A DNA stretch of 28,433 bases from Syncephalis plumigaleata (lineage: Eukaryota; Zoopagomycota; Zoopagomycetes; Zoopagales; Piptocephalidaceae): positions 1 to 28,433 of the forward strand of contig JAIXMF010000166.1 of the NCBI GenBank assembly GCA_025201365.1, read 5' to 3'. A model generated the notes under the pieces. That model did no database searches. It had not been told where the DNA came from and saw only the letters and a program-made list of their open reading frames with translations. Every line of letters begins with the position of its first letter. The first letter of the stretch is position 1. This document shows positions 1 to 10,988 of this stretch, piece by piece. Both the position numbers and the translations under genes were made by a program.

Positions 1-3000
1 ACGTGGTCTATCCGGTGAATATGTTCGTATTATTCGCAAGCCAGGTAGGTTACTATTATTATACCGTTGATCAACAATGATAATAATAATAATAATAAAT
101 CATGTTTGAGAATAGACTTAACTGTCGTTGAAGAGGCATTAAAAGCTATTCACGCTAAAGGCATCAAAAGTTTGGCCATTTGTCTATTGCATGCGTATAC
201 ATTCACCGGTAAGTTATTGATATTAACCAAGCACTAAGTGTTAATACTTGATGACAACTAGAACATGAGCAAGCGATCGCTAAATTGGCATCTACTATTG
301 GATTTGAGCAAGTGTTCACCTCTGAAGCCGTACAACACTTTGTGCCACGCGCTCATTCGACCGTAGCCAATGCTTACCTGACACCGGTGCTACAGGATTA
401 CGTGAACGGATTCTTACAAGGATTTGCCGGTGATAACGATGACTTTGCCAATCGTGTCCTATTCATGCGAAGTGACGGCGGTCTCTGTGAAATTACCGAG
501 GCCAAGGGTGCCGGTGCAGTTGTAAGTGGACCAGCCGGCGGTGTAGTTGGTAGGTAACACATACGAATATTCATCGATTTATATTGATTACGTCTAATCT
601 AATTATTGTTGATTTCATTTTAATATTAGGTTACGCTATGACTAGTTGGGATAAAAAGGATAAGGTGCCCATCATTGGATTCGATATGGGTGGCACTAGT
701 ACCGGTAACTGATAGCACCAATAGTAATGGTAATGATAAGCATTATTAATTTATTACTAGATGTATCACGATACGATGGAAGTTACGAACATGTTTTCGA
801 GGCGCATGTAGCAGGTGTCACCCTACAAGCATCGCAACTTGATATTCATACGGTAGATAATAAACATTTGACTATATACATATACATGATTTATTAACGA
901 CTATTATTGCTATTATTATTAGGTGGCAGCAGGTGGTGGATCACGTTTATTCTTCCGTAATGGTTTATTCGATGTTGGACCCGAGGTAATCTAGATAGTT
1001 ATCACTAGTAAACTATTCATGTATTTATAATCGTTATTATTAGAGTGCTGGTGCACATCCAGGTCCTGTCTGTTACAGGAAAGGCGGACCACTCACCATT
1101 TCAGATGCTAATCTGGTGACGGGACGTCTACTACCCGACTACTTCCCCAAGATATTCGGTCCTAATGAGGATCAATCACTGGACATGGAAGCTGCTCGAC
1201 AGCAGTTTGACGTGTTGGCCAAAGAAATCAATAAAGTTATGCGCAATGACGATAGACCTGAACTGACTATTGATCAGGTAGCATATGGGTATGTACGTGC
1301 ACTGCTAGCATACGCAAATACTAATTGACAAGTACTAGTTTCCTACAAGTGGCCAACGAGGCCATGTGTCGTCCCATTCGAGCATTAACGGAAGCCAAGG
1401 GACATCCGGCGTCTAATCATGCTCTAGCTTGTTTCGGTGGTGCAGGGGGTCAGCATGCCTGTGCCATTGCTAGGTCGCTTGGTATTGAAACGGTAATACT
1501 GCATCGACATGCCTCCGTGTTGTCAGCCTATGGCCTGTCGTTGGCCGATGTTGTCCACGAAGAGCGTGAGCCATTCTCAGCAACACTCGATGACAAAATA
1601 CTACCGGAGCTGAAGAAACGCGCTGAACAATTGGCAAATCGATCCGAGGAAGCGTTAAAGACGCGCGGATTTACACAGGAACAGATCGGGCACGAGCTAT
1701 TCCTTAATCTACGCTACCAGGGCACCGATACATCCATGATGACCACAAGTGCTAATTGGGAGTTTAAGGAGCAATTTACCAAGGTGCATCAGCGTGAATT
1801 CGGTTTCATCCTACCGGATCGTCCCATTCTAATTGACGATGTTCGTGTACGTGCTACCGGTAAAACAGCACGTAGCAATGGATCTACGTCACCATTCGAA
1901 TTGGCAAATCAATGGCTTCAATCGAATACGGCAGCAGCAGCAGCAGCAGCACCTTCTGGTGTATCCACGGAAATAGTACCCGTCTATTTTGGTGGTAGTG
2001 AACGATTGGATACTCGAGTTTACCTGTTGGATAAACAGCCGACGGGTGCACGCTTACACGGTCCCGCCCTGCTTATCGATCGACACCACACGATTGTCGT
2101 TGAACCACAGTGTATGGCACTCATACTGCCGGAACACGTCATACTCAAGGTGGACGTCGATCCATCGAGTGAATCCAACGAAGGACAATCGCTAAGTAGG
2201 CGTAAGGTTATCGGTACGGAGAAAGATCCCGCCATGTTGGCCGTGTTTGGTCATCGATTTATGGGGATCGCTGAGCAAATGGGCGAGGCTCTTCGTAAAA
2301 CGGCCGTGTCCACCAATGTCAAGGAACGACTTGATTTCTCGTGTGCCATCTTCGGACCTGATGGTGGATTAGTGGCTAATGGTTAGTTACAGCATATATA
2401 TATATATTTATACATATACTAGAAATGAGAGAGATAATACTAATTGTGTGATAGCACCACATATTCCCGTCCATCTTGGTAGTTTAAGTCATGCTGTTAA
2501 ATTCCAAATGGCTCACTACAAGGGAAATATACGCGAGGGCGATGTTATCGTAACGAATCATCCACAAGCAGGCGGATCTCACTTGCCAGGTAAATAGTTA
2601 TGAGGGTAGCATTGCAATGTATAGATCGATAAACAGACTGATCATCGTGGATATCATTAGATATTACGGTTATTACACCGGTATTCAGTCAAGGCAAAAT
2701 TATATTCTTTGTTGCATCTCGTGCCCATCATGCGGATATCGGTGGTATATTGCCTGGTATGTAGAGAGAATCGATTAATGTCGATTGCCATTAGCTAATA
2801 CTGTATATATACATATACAACTTGCATTAGGATCCATGCCACCGCATTCTAAGGAATTATATCAGGAGGGTGCGGCTATCATCTCGTTTAAGCTGGTCGA
2901 TCAAGGTGTATTCCAACTGGATGAGATTACACGTATACTACTAGTGGAACCGGCTAAATACCCCGGATGTAGTGGTACACGCTGTCTACGGTAAATAATA

Positions 3001-4530
3001 GCAATAATAATGTAGTAATTACTAATAAATGCATCATAGGGATAATATATCAGATTTAAAGGCACAAGTTGCAGCTAATCACAAGGGTATCCAACTGATG
3101 CATGCATTGGTAGCCGAGTATGGTTTAGACACGGTGCACGCCTACATGTATCATATACGGGAGAATGCGGAAATGGCCGTTCGTGATTTATTACGCGAGA
3201 CTAGTCGTCGCTACAAGGGACAAGCGCTTGAAGCGGTCGACTACATGGATGATGGCTCGCCCATACGATTAAAAGTGACCATTGACGAGGAGAAGGGTTC
3301 AGCGCTATTCGATTTCACAGGCACTGCTCATCAAGTATATGGTAAGTTACAGTCTAGTAGTGCATTAGCATTGATATATAATATTGCTTATTAGGTAATT
3401 GGAATACGCCACCATCTGTAAGTTTAAATGATGATAATTGTACGTACGTACATATGACTTTAATGTTGTCATGTCTAGGTGTCGCATAGTGCTATTATCT
3501 ACTGTCTACGATGTCTAGTTCAACAGGATATTCCATTGAATCAGGGCTGCTTGGTACCTATTGATGTTTACATTCCACCCGGCAGTCTATTATCGCCTAA
3601 TGAAGATGCCGCCGTAGTAGGTGGTAACGTACTAACCAGTCAACGTCTAGTCGATGTTGTATTACGCGCGTTTAATGCGTGTGCAGCATCTCAAGGTGAC
3701 TGCAATAACTTCACCTTTGGTACAGGAGGTAAATCATCAGACGATGAGCATGTCATTAAGGCAGGATGGGGCTATTACGAGACTATTGCTGGTGGTAAGT
3801 AAATAATTATTGCTATTATGTAAATACTAATAAAGGCGATTATAGGCAGCGGTGCAGTAAGTAGAACAAGCGTACAACGAATAAACTAATAACATCGATG
3901 ACAATAATGAATAGGGTCCTACTTGGCATGGAAAGAGTAAGTGACCATAGTAACGATAATGTGTATACACGTTAGCCGTTATACTAATTTATTCTAATAT
4001 AATGATGTGAATAGGTGGCGTTCATACGGTAAGCGAATATTAGTAAATGTGCTATGTAATATTATTAAATGATAGAATGAAATAATAGCATATGACAAAT
4101 ACGCGTATTACCGATCCTGAAGTATTGGAACAACGATATCCGGTTATTCTTCATGAATTCTCTTTACGTTCGGGTAATGATGGATACTATTGCATCATTC
4201 GTATGTTGCTTATGCAAGTGAATGCTAATCCAGTTAATTATACTAGGATCCGGTGGAAAAGGACAATATCAAGGTGGCGATGGTGTTATTCGTGAACTAG
4301 AATTCCTCGAGGATCATCTACAAGTGTCACTTCTTACGGAAAGACGCGTCTATCGTCCTTATGGATTGGCCGGTGGCGAACCCGGTGAATCGGGACTCAA
4401 TCTCTGGATACGTACATCGAAGGGTGTCACCTTGAATGTAGGCGGCAAAAACACGCTAATAGTCACGAAGGGTGATCGAGTGCGTATTTGTACACCAGGC
4501 GGTGGTGGTTGGGGAAGGGTCGAATCGTAA
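1..4530 (+). CDS. OPLAH: 5-oxoprolinase (ATP-hydrolysing), 5' partial
   Basis: Cytosolic enzyme that opens 5-oxo-L-proline to glutamate using ATP, in glutathione turnover. The reading frame is open from base 2. Exons: 1-44, 116-208, 262-549, 630-704, 761-852, 923-985, 1044-1288, 1339-2381, 2455-2589, 2661-2756, 2831-2990, 3040-3341, 3395-3417, 3479-3794, 3846-3856, 3915-3936, 4015-4028, 4089-4173, 4247-4530. They join to about 1129 residues, so roughly 160 N-terminal residues lie outside the window. HyuA-part motifs are [40 protein letters not shown] and [15 protein letters not shown]. HyuB-part motifs are [69 protein letters not shown] and [16 protein letters not shown] 7-residue alanine run (about 1929-1950) sits between the HyuA and HyuB parts. 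All introns are GT-AG. Three consecutive exons are only 11, 22 and 14 nt. The family is very well conserved, so identity is secure. Confidence 0.96.
3846..3856 (+). other. 11-nt microexon of the 5-oxoprolinase gene
   Basis: Flanked by TATAG and GTAAGT. With the last base of the preceding exon it supplies the codons for G-S-G-A in the conserved stretch AGG-xGAGP-xWHG. Leaving it out shifts the frame and removes residues that the family conserves, so it is required. Confidence 0.88.
3915..4028 (+). other. 22-nt and 14-nt microexons of the 5-oxoprolinase gene
   Basis: Exon 3915-3936 encodes GPTWHGK plus one base. Exon 4015-4028 completes a serine codon and encodes GVHT. They are separated by a 78-nt GT-AG intron and followed by exon 4089-4173, which begins [11 protein letters not shown]. 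The joined residues follow the family pattern [23 protein letters not shown]. Confidence 0.9.
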
Positions 4531-4732
4531 TGGTGGATGATTAGTCAAGCAATAAGAACAAGGTTTTCTAATTGATAAACAATGCTAGCCTTTAACTTTT
4601 GTTTCATTTTGTTCATTGCTTTTATCCCTCTTACTAAACTATTCTACTCAGTTTACATTACTACAAAGTAATATGTTGTTGAATCTTGCTCAATTACCAT
4701 TCTACTATTAGTTAAGTATTTATTATATTGGT

Positions 4733-5566
4733 ATGTCGGTGGCAGTCATACTAACCACGAGTACTGCTACTTTGCGACGTTTATTTTTATTCTACGGTAA
4801 AGTGCGTACCACTGCCACTTCTTCCGCTTCCGCTTCTTCCGCTTCTTCTGATAGCTGGATGCAATATGTTAATCTAACGATATCTAAACGTCGATTCCGT
4901 GACTTTTATCTATTGGGCGCTTTATGGAACGCGTACTTGCTAGTAGATACTACGATAATGCCACTGTACAATCCATTTAGGAGTGTCATGGCAATTCACT
5001 CTAAGCGTACGATAATTGTCGCGTATTTAATGCAGATCCAACTTTTACGTCGCTACTATGAGTGTCTATTCGTGGAGAGACCATCCTCCAATGCCAGAAT
5101 GCATATTGGACATTATGTGGTCGGTATGAGTTATTATCTAGTAACATGTCTGGCTATTTGGTGTCATGATAATACTGACTTGTCTATCCATTCAATGACA
5201 GGCGGTAGTAGTAGCAGCTTATCTTCTTTGTACGCGTTACTTGCTCTTGCGCTATTCGTCTATGCATCCTATCAACAATATCACTGCCATTGTATATTGG
5301 CACAGCTACGTGTTACGCAACCAAACACGTATACCATACCCTACGGTGGTTGGTTCAATCTAGTGTCATCACCGCATTATCTAGCTGAATTTCTTATCTA
5401 TCTCGCGTTGACTATGCTACTCCACTTTCCACGGGTATGGTGTTGCCTACTCGTGTGGGTGGTGATCAATCTTGGCACTACTGCTCGTCAATCGCATCAA
5501 TGGTATCGACGTCACTTTCGCAATTATCCCGCCAATCGTACGGCATTTATTCCTAAACTCTATTAA
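4733..5566 (+). CDS. DFG10: polyprenol reductase, steroid 5-alpha-reductase family (SRD5A3/Dfg10-like)
   Basis: Single-exon gene, 277 residues, predicted polytopic ER membrane protein. The family reduces the alpha-isoprene unit of polyprenol, in the route to dolichol for N-glycosylation. Evidence: an early FYGKVRT element; the SKRRFRDFYLLGALWN block; LLRRYYECLFVERPSSNARM; QQYHCHCILAQLR; and the highly conserved C-terminal run IPYGGWFNLVSSPHYLAE, followed by HQWYRRHFRNYPANRTAFIP. The length is slightly below that of the human protein (about 318). The start is the first ATG after an in-frame stop at 4709, but it leaves little room for the first membrane helix usual in the family. A short serine/alanine-rich insert (residues about 29-40) comes from a TTC/TCC repeat. 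The AATAAA at 5586 follows the stop closely. Confidence 0.88.
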   Translation: MSVAVILTTSTATLRRLFLFYGKVRTTATSSASASSASSDSWMQYVNLTISKRRFRDFYLLGALWNAYLLVDTTIMPLYNPFRSVMAIHSKRTIIVAYLMQIQLLRRYYECLFVERPSSNARMHIGHYVVGMSYYLVTCLAIWCHDNTDLSIHSMTGGSSSSLSSLYALLALALFVYASYQQYHCHCILAQLRVTQPNTYTIPYGGWFNLVSSPHYLAEFLIYLALTMLLHFPRVWCCLLVWVVINLGTTARQSHQWYRRHFRNYPANRTAFIPKLY

Positions 5567-5585
5567 CAGCAATGATTGTTATAAT

Positions 5586-5591
5586 AATAAA
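5586..5591 (+). terminator. putative poly(A) signal of the polyprenol reductase gene
   Basis: AATAAA 20 nt after the stop codon. Position is suitable, but the motif is common in such AT-rich spacer. Confidence 0.4.
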
Positions 5592-5644
5592 CTCTAATTA
5601 TATATTTGCACTATTATTACACATTTCTCTGTATATATATAACC

Positions 5645-5866
5645 ATGCTAGTTCATATGTGTTTATCCATTAATTGGTTTCGGTTGAATTGGTATTATCA
5701 AGAACATTTACAACGACATTACGCCTTCTCTTCTTCCATTTTATGGTGTCATTTTATTGTGTGGGTAGCCTTGATCGGTTTCAGCTCACTTATTGACTCA
5801 GAAACGGATCTACAGGCGTATCGATGTCGTTTCAATGACGATTTCACTTCTATAATTGTTCGATGA
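5645..5866 (+). CDS. small ORF, possible single-pass membrane protein (weak)
   Basis: ATG ORF of 73 residues in an ACC-ATG context, with a hydrophobic segment around SSILWCHFIVWVALIGF. No family was recognised. I considered the small serine palmitoyltransferase subunits because of an N-terminal W-x-x-x-x-WYYQ pattern, but the conserved LEPWE-like element is missing. It could be chance: the surrounding DNA is low in stop codons and the ORF is not flanked by obvious splice sites. Confidence 0.2.
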   Translation: MLVHMCLSINWFRLNWYYQEHLQRHYAFSSSILWCHFIVWVALIGFSSLIDSETDLQAYRCRFNDDFTSIIVR

Positions 5867-6120
5867 GATCATGCAAGGGTATGATCAGACCATTTTGTTC
5901 GGATTCATTCTACTATCATTGTTATCATCGTCATCATCGTCATTCACTACTACGACTACTACTACTACTACTACGCATAAGCACGTCATTATCCATCGTC
6001 TCTATCCTACTACTTTTATTTCTTCTTCTTCCTCTTCTTCTTCTTCTTCTTCATAGCAAGCATATTCCTTATTGTGCTAGTCTATCGCGTATCCCATCCT
6101 ATTGACGTCACTCTCACATC

Positions 6121-8805
6121 ATGTCCCGTCCCGATGTCGATGATAGCAATGTGTGTGCACGTCGATTTAACGCGGCCGAAGTGGCCAACCGAGCAGCCGA
6201 GACCCTGCCCTCTTTATGGTCGTCGGGTGTAGATTTAAAAGTGGACAACCGTCCAAACTTCCCGTTATCCCCAAATATTCGACCAATGGTTACCACAAGT
6301 AGTGTTCGTTCCCGTGCCACCATGGAGATGGCCTATTTGCCGCAGTCAGTCTACGTGGGTATACAAGTGGAGAGTTACGAGGCTGGTGACGAGGCAGTCA
6401 TTTGTCTCTGCTCGCACGATGGCACCTATCCGCTCGATTATCACGAGGATACCATTGATCTACGACAATTTAAAAACGAACCCGATCGACTCTACCAGAA
6501 AGTATCGTATATCGTGCAGTGTGTATTGAACGCACTTAAAGAGTACATGTACTCGCAGCACTATAAGGTGCACGCATTGGCTATAGGTCGATTGACACCG
6601 ATCGGTCCGCCATTAGCAGCCGAGATAGAACTGGCCACGCGCGCGTGGTTCGACTTTGACGCGGTACCCGTTCTATTATACGCTCGTCCCGGTGATGTGG
6701 ATGAACGTGCCAGTTCGGTGGTTCGTAAATTAGTAGCACGGTAAATAGACAACGGTAGCAGTCGCATCATTCATCACTAATATGATTTATTTATTGTTAC
6801 AGCATTAGTCCGCAGTTTCCTGGTAGTATATTTCGTATACCAGTAACGCATCGTCATGAGGTATTACCCCCAATACACTACAAATAATACATCGTCATTG
6901 CTAATTGATTATGTTATTATCATCGTTAATCTAGGTTGAAGTGGATAATGGCGATGAGATATTCCTTTCCTCTTTACTCGATTATAAGCGTGTAGCCAAT
7001 CCGCAAGTGTTCAATGCTCTACTGGATATGGCCGGTGTTATTCGAGAGAAAAAGATGCGGATATCCTTCTTTAATTCCACGCCTCAAGGTGGTGGTGTTG
7101 CCCTGATGCGACACGCGTTACTTCGACTGGCCAAGCTACTCGGTATCGATATGCACTGGTACGTGGCCAAACCGAAGCCTGATGTATTCGATATTACGAA
7201 GCGTAAATTTCATAACACCCTACAAGGCGTGGCGCCACCTGACATTCGTCTCACGGAATCGGACAAGCAAGTGTGGCAGGATTGGGTGCTCAATAACGCT
7301 AAACGCTCCTGGTCCGATGCTAAAGGACCGATTACACGCTCGAATATTATTGTCATTGATGATCCACAGTGTAAGTGAACCATCCTGTAATGATATCTTT
7401 TGGTATTTACTCGTTGACTCGTTACACGTCTAGTATGCGCCATTATTCCGTATATTCGTCAAATGAATCCGACTTGCAAGATTATCTACCGATCCCATAT
7501 TGAAATACGTGCTGATCTAACTCGAGTGGAGGATTCGCCACAACATGAAGTATGGCAATTCTTGTATCAGTTTATTCAGGAAGCAGATCTTTTCGTCTCG
7601 CATCCTATCGCGAATTTCGTACCCGATGAAGTGCCACGCGACAAAGTAGTACTTATGCCGGCGTGCACGGACAAATTAGACGGTTTGAACAAACCATTAC
7701 TAGACTGGTCGATGGGCTATAATCGATTGCTATTCAACAGGGTATGCTGGGATCAATGCGGTGCCACGCTCAATGGTAGACGTCCGTATATCGTGCAGAT
7801 TGCTCGTTTTGATCCATCTAAAGGTTTGTTTGTTTTCCGCTATATAGAACATCTATTCATTATACTAATATATATATTCATGTGTATACACATTAGGTAT
7901 TCCTGATGTAATTGAATCCTACAGCGTATTCCGTCGTATGGCAGAGGGTAAACTATCGGTTGTAAAAACACCACAACTCGTCATTTGCGGACATGGTAGT
8001 ATTGATGATCCAGGCAAGTAATAGATTGCTATTTACTAGGATTAAAAAGACATAAGACTAACGAATAATGCTGCGATGAATGCACTAAAGATGCCACTAT
8101 GATGTTCGAGGATACGATACGACGTTTAAATCGTCCAGAATATGAACATATCATCGGTGATGTTTGTGTGGCACGCTTACCGCCAAGTGATCAACTACTG
8201 AACGCCATTCTACGTGGTTCACATGTGGCATTACAATTATCGCATCGTGAAGGTAATTTTACTCTCTTTATTATATACAATCATTACTAACGTATGATAA
8301 TAATCCATTCATGACACTGGTTGATTTGTTTGTTTACATGTAGGATTTGAGATTAAAATAACTGAGGCACTCATCAAAGGTAATAACGTACGATCATTAC
8401 AGCATTGTTCTATCATATTAACTGCAACTGCAATTGTTCTGATTGTTGTAATTAGGTGTACCGGTGGTTGCCTACGCTGCTGGTGGTATTCCTCATCAGA
8501 TTGATCATGGACAAACGGGATTTCTCGTACCAGTTGGCAATTGCGTTAAAGTGGCCGAACACTTGTTCCAACTATTCACTGACGATGCCCTCTACAATAA
8601 GATGAGCAGTAATGCCGAGAAAGATGTTAGTCCCGACTATTTCACTACGGCCAATCTAATGTCATGGCTCTGGCTATTTAACGAACTCGACGAAGGACGT
8701 AAACCAGGTCATGAACAATGGGTGCGTGATCTTTGGCGTCAATGGTACTATAAGGAGTTTAAGAAATCAAACGAGACCGAATCATCCACAAGTAACAAGG
8801 CTTAA
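6121..8805 (+). CDS. ccg-9: trehalose phosphorylase / CCG-9-like GT4 glycosyltransferase
   Basis: Predicted retaining trehalose phosphorylase of the fungal clock-controlled-gene-9 type. It would interconvert trehalose + phosphate with glucose-1-phosphate + glucose in the cytosol. Exons: 6121-6740, 6803-6860, 6935-7370, 7434-7823, 7897-8013, 8091-8252, 8344-8379, 8456-8805, giving 722 residues. The N-terminal 200 residues are the family-specific extension. The GT-B fold follows: FFNSTPQGGGVALMRHALLR binds the donor side; then IDMHWYVAKP, IYRSHIEIRAD, HPIANFVPDEVP and IVQIARFDPSKGIPDVIESY. The GT4 EX7E signature lies at residues 594-602 (E-GFEIKIT-E) and is split by an intron. GVPVVAYAAGGIPHQI and GQTGFLVPVG complete the C-terminal domain. 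Intron 5 (8014-8090) is GC-AG. A trehalose synthase activity cannot be excluded by sequence; family assignment is firm. Confidence 0.92.
8014..8090 (+). other. GC-AG intron (trehalose phosphorylase intron 5)
   Basis: The exon ends CCAG and the intron begins GCAAGTAA. The acceptor is ACTAAAG, with a branch-like GACTAACG about 25 nt upstream. Only this junction joins GSIDDP to DATMMFED in frame; no GT donor near it keeps phase. Confidence 0.88.
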
Positions 8806-9444
8806 TAATATGTGATCATTCTTCTTCTTCTTCTTCTTTTTGTATGTGCATGCGTATATGACATTAATAAAATAATAGCAATTATAACAATATAGAATGT
8901 TTATTAATTATGGCAATAATATGATATATATATATAGGACACAAACTGCTTCTTGAATGGCGGCAACATATACCTATCAATATGATAAACAACATAGAGT
9001 AGTTAGTAAATAAACTAATCAAATTTAACGGCAATCAATCATGCAGAATAGATAGGCAAGTTCCTCAGAGATCTTGGTGATAATTAAAGTCGTCATTATA
9101 ATGCTTCCGAAGTAGCGAATAATGTTTAATCATTGGAACTAGCAGCAATTATTGCTGTCTATCTATCTATACATAATACATAATAGTGAATAATACTAAC
9201 CTTATTCATATAAACAATACATGTATATGTTACGCGATAATAATCATGAAGGAGGAGAGAAATGAAGAAGAAGAAATAAAAAGAAAAATAAACATAATTA
9301 ATTAGTAACACCAATTTATACCATTTTACGAAATGCAGGGGATATTCCTATTGATTTCGACATGGGTTCCATCCCTTACCACGTTTTGTTTCAACATCTA
9401 CATTATTACTATTGTTCTTGTCGCGCGCACCTTATTGACTCGTC
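8806..9444. other. intergenic spacer, no gene seen
   Basis: About 640 nt of AT-rich DNA with a (TTC)n run at the left, a TATATATATA run near 8924-8935, and purine-rich AAGAAGAAG stretches near 9263-9290. Upstream ATGs near 9333 and 9362 open short frames with no recognisable product. They overlap the TMEM256 first exon in other frames. Confidence 0.6.
8866..8871 (+). terminator. putative poly(A) signal of the trehalose phosphorylase gene
   Basis: AATAAA 61 nt after the stop, downstream of a short (TTC)n run. Confidence 0.35.
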
Positions 9445-9939
9445 ATGTTATCAGCACGTCAACTATGGAATATTGGCTGCGTTCTCGGTTAGTATACACT
9501 CATACACTCATACACTTATACACTCATACACCGAAGTGGATAACTCTATCGCTGGGAGTGACAGCGAGTCTAACGCTTATTGTATCGCAACTAATACATG
9601 ATGCTTATTATGACTACTTACGAATAACTAGGCGCATCCGGTGTGGGATTGGGCGCGTTCGGTGCTCATGGTCTTCGTAGTCGCGTAAACAACGAGCAAC
9701 AGTTGAAGAATTGGGAGACTGCGGCACATTATCAAATGATACACTCGCTAGCAATTCTATTCGCATCGACACGTGGCCATACGACAGCAGGTACGGTAAT
9801 AGCCGTTGGTACGGTATTGTTCAGTGGTAGTATCTATGCACTAGTGTTGAATCGCGAACGATTTCGCTCGCTTGGTCCTGTAACGCCACTAGGCGGTGCT
9901 GCTATGATTGCTGGCTGGCTAGCCATGATTATTCCCTAA
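9445..9939 (+). CDS. TMEM256: TMEM256/DUF423 family small membrane protein
   Basis: Two exons, 9445-9487 and 9632-9939, give 116 residues with about four hydrophobic segments. Hallmarks are GLGAFGAHGLR after the first segment, WETAAHYQMIHSLAILFAS, GTVLFSGSIYALVL, and a C-terminal PVTPLGGAAMIAGWLAM, all at the places where bacterial YgdD-like and animal TMEM256 proteins carry them. Molecular function is unknown in the family. The start at 9445 was chosen because its 43-nt exon splices in phase (G completed to GGC) and yields a family-sized protein. The intron is unusually long for this window (144 nt) and contains a TACACTCA-type tandem repeat. Confidence 0.86.
9493..9531 (+). repeat. short tandem repeat (TACACTCA-like) in TMEM256 intron
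   Basis: Four to five degenerate copies of an 8-9-nt unit close to TACACTCA directly after the 5' splice site. This accounts for part of the extra intron length. Confidence 0.75.
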
Positions 9940-9987
9940 TAATTGTCTACTACCTTGATAGTAGCAATATAGCATAATCTAAGGAAT

Positions 9988-9993
9988 AATAAA
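9988..9993 (+). terminator. putative poly(A) signal of TMEM256 gene
   Basis: AATAAA 49 nt after the stop codon. Confidence 0.35.
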
Positions 9994-10217
9994 GTTACAA
10001 TACAACAGAGGACATATCATCCTATCGCTTGCTTGTTCGTCATTGACGACGAAGACGACGACGACAATGATGATATAGCAATTTGAGTGGGAATGTGTTA
10101 TGGATAATTTGTGAAATAACGCGATCATTCACTTTTTTGTTTCCATTCCTCCTTCCTGATTGATTCCGTGAGTTGCTTATTCCTCTATCTATCTATCTAT
10201 CTCTCTTTTAGTCCATC

Positions 10218-10780
10218 ATGTTTGTTACTCGTCGTCTATTCCAGGCTGTTAAGCAGGTAGGACACGCTGCGTGCGAGTAGTGCGTATTATAGAATACACT
10301 GCTGATTGAACGAGATACTAGACTACATCTCTGACGGGTGTGCCTGTTCATCCAAATCCACGACCACATCTTATTAAAGTTTACCAAGAAACGTTAGAGG
10401 CGCTTAAACCGATTCCTAACTCGGCAGTCTACCGTCAAGCCGCGGAAGCATTGACGAAGCAACGCCTAAGTGTCGTGGAACAACTTGAGAATGTGGAGGA
10501 AATCGAGCGAACACTCGATGCCGGTCAGATTGAGGAGGTGATCATTCAAGCCGAGGACGAACTACAACTTGTATCCAAAATGATTGAATGGAAAGCGTAA
10601 GTGATGTTTTATCCGCTAGATAAACGAATGTATAAGCTGTACTCGCGCTAATAACCTAGCATAACGTAATATAATGCAATACATGTATGTAGTTGGGAAC
10701 CACTTGAAGTACCAGCACCTGAAGGACAATGGACGCAATATCGTGCAGCCGCTAGTACTAATATTAAATCGACATCATAA
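10218..10780 (+). CDS. NDUFA5: NADH:ubiquinone oxidoreductase subunit NDUFA5 (B13 type)
   Basis: Accessory subunit of the matrix arm of respiratory complex I. Exons: 10218-10256, 10322-10596, 10693-10780, giving 133 residues. Family features are HPNPRPHLIKVYQETLEALK, IPNSAVYRQAAEALTKQRL, the QIEEVIIQAEDELQL helix, and MIEWKAWEPL, where the last intron splits an alanine codon. Residues 1-13 are basic and aromatic-containing and precede the first intron; mitochondrial import is expected of the family. Its presence implies that this fungus keeps complex I. A pyrimidine-rich TCTATCTATC repeat lies just upstream of the start. Confidence 0.94.
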
Positions 10781-10988
10781 ATGCAATATCTCGCTACTCG
10801 TTCTATTCTACGTATTGTGTTGGTCATGGCTGTGTCTGATAATCTCTTGTTGCTCGTTTCTCGTCTCTTTCTTTCTATAGATTATTAGTAAACACAGGAT
10901 TGATGATGCCTATTTTATAATGTAATTAAAGTGCGTATGAATTCTATTTCATTTTCATTTTCATTCTCTTCTATTGTTTACTTTCACC

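Larger units (their letters stand above)
5567..6120. other. intergenic spacer with trinucleotide repeats and one weak small ORF
   Basis: Spacer between the polyprenol reductase and trehalose phosphorylase genes. It holds a (TCA)n/(TCG)n-like run near 5927-5945, an (ACT)n run near 5947-5975 and a (TTC)n run near 6018-6053. Open frames through these runs encode only poly-Ser or poly-Thr and are not credible genes. The upstream half contains one 73-codon ATG ORF, listed separately. The second half must include the promoter of the downstream gene. Confidence 0.7.

Noticed and set aside
5856-6105. Open frames encoding poly-Ser/poly-Thr and poly-Leu
   Set aside because: They are translations of TCA, ACT and TTC microsatellites in a spacer.
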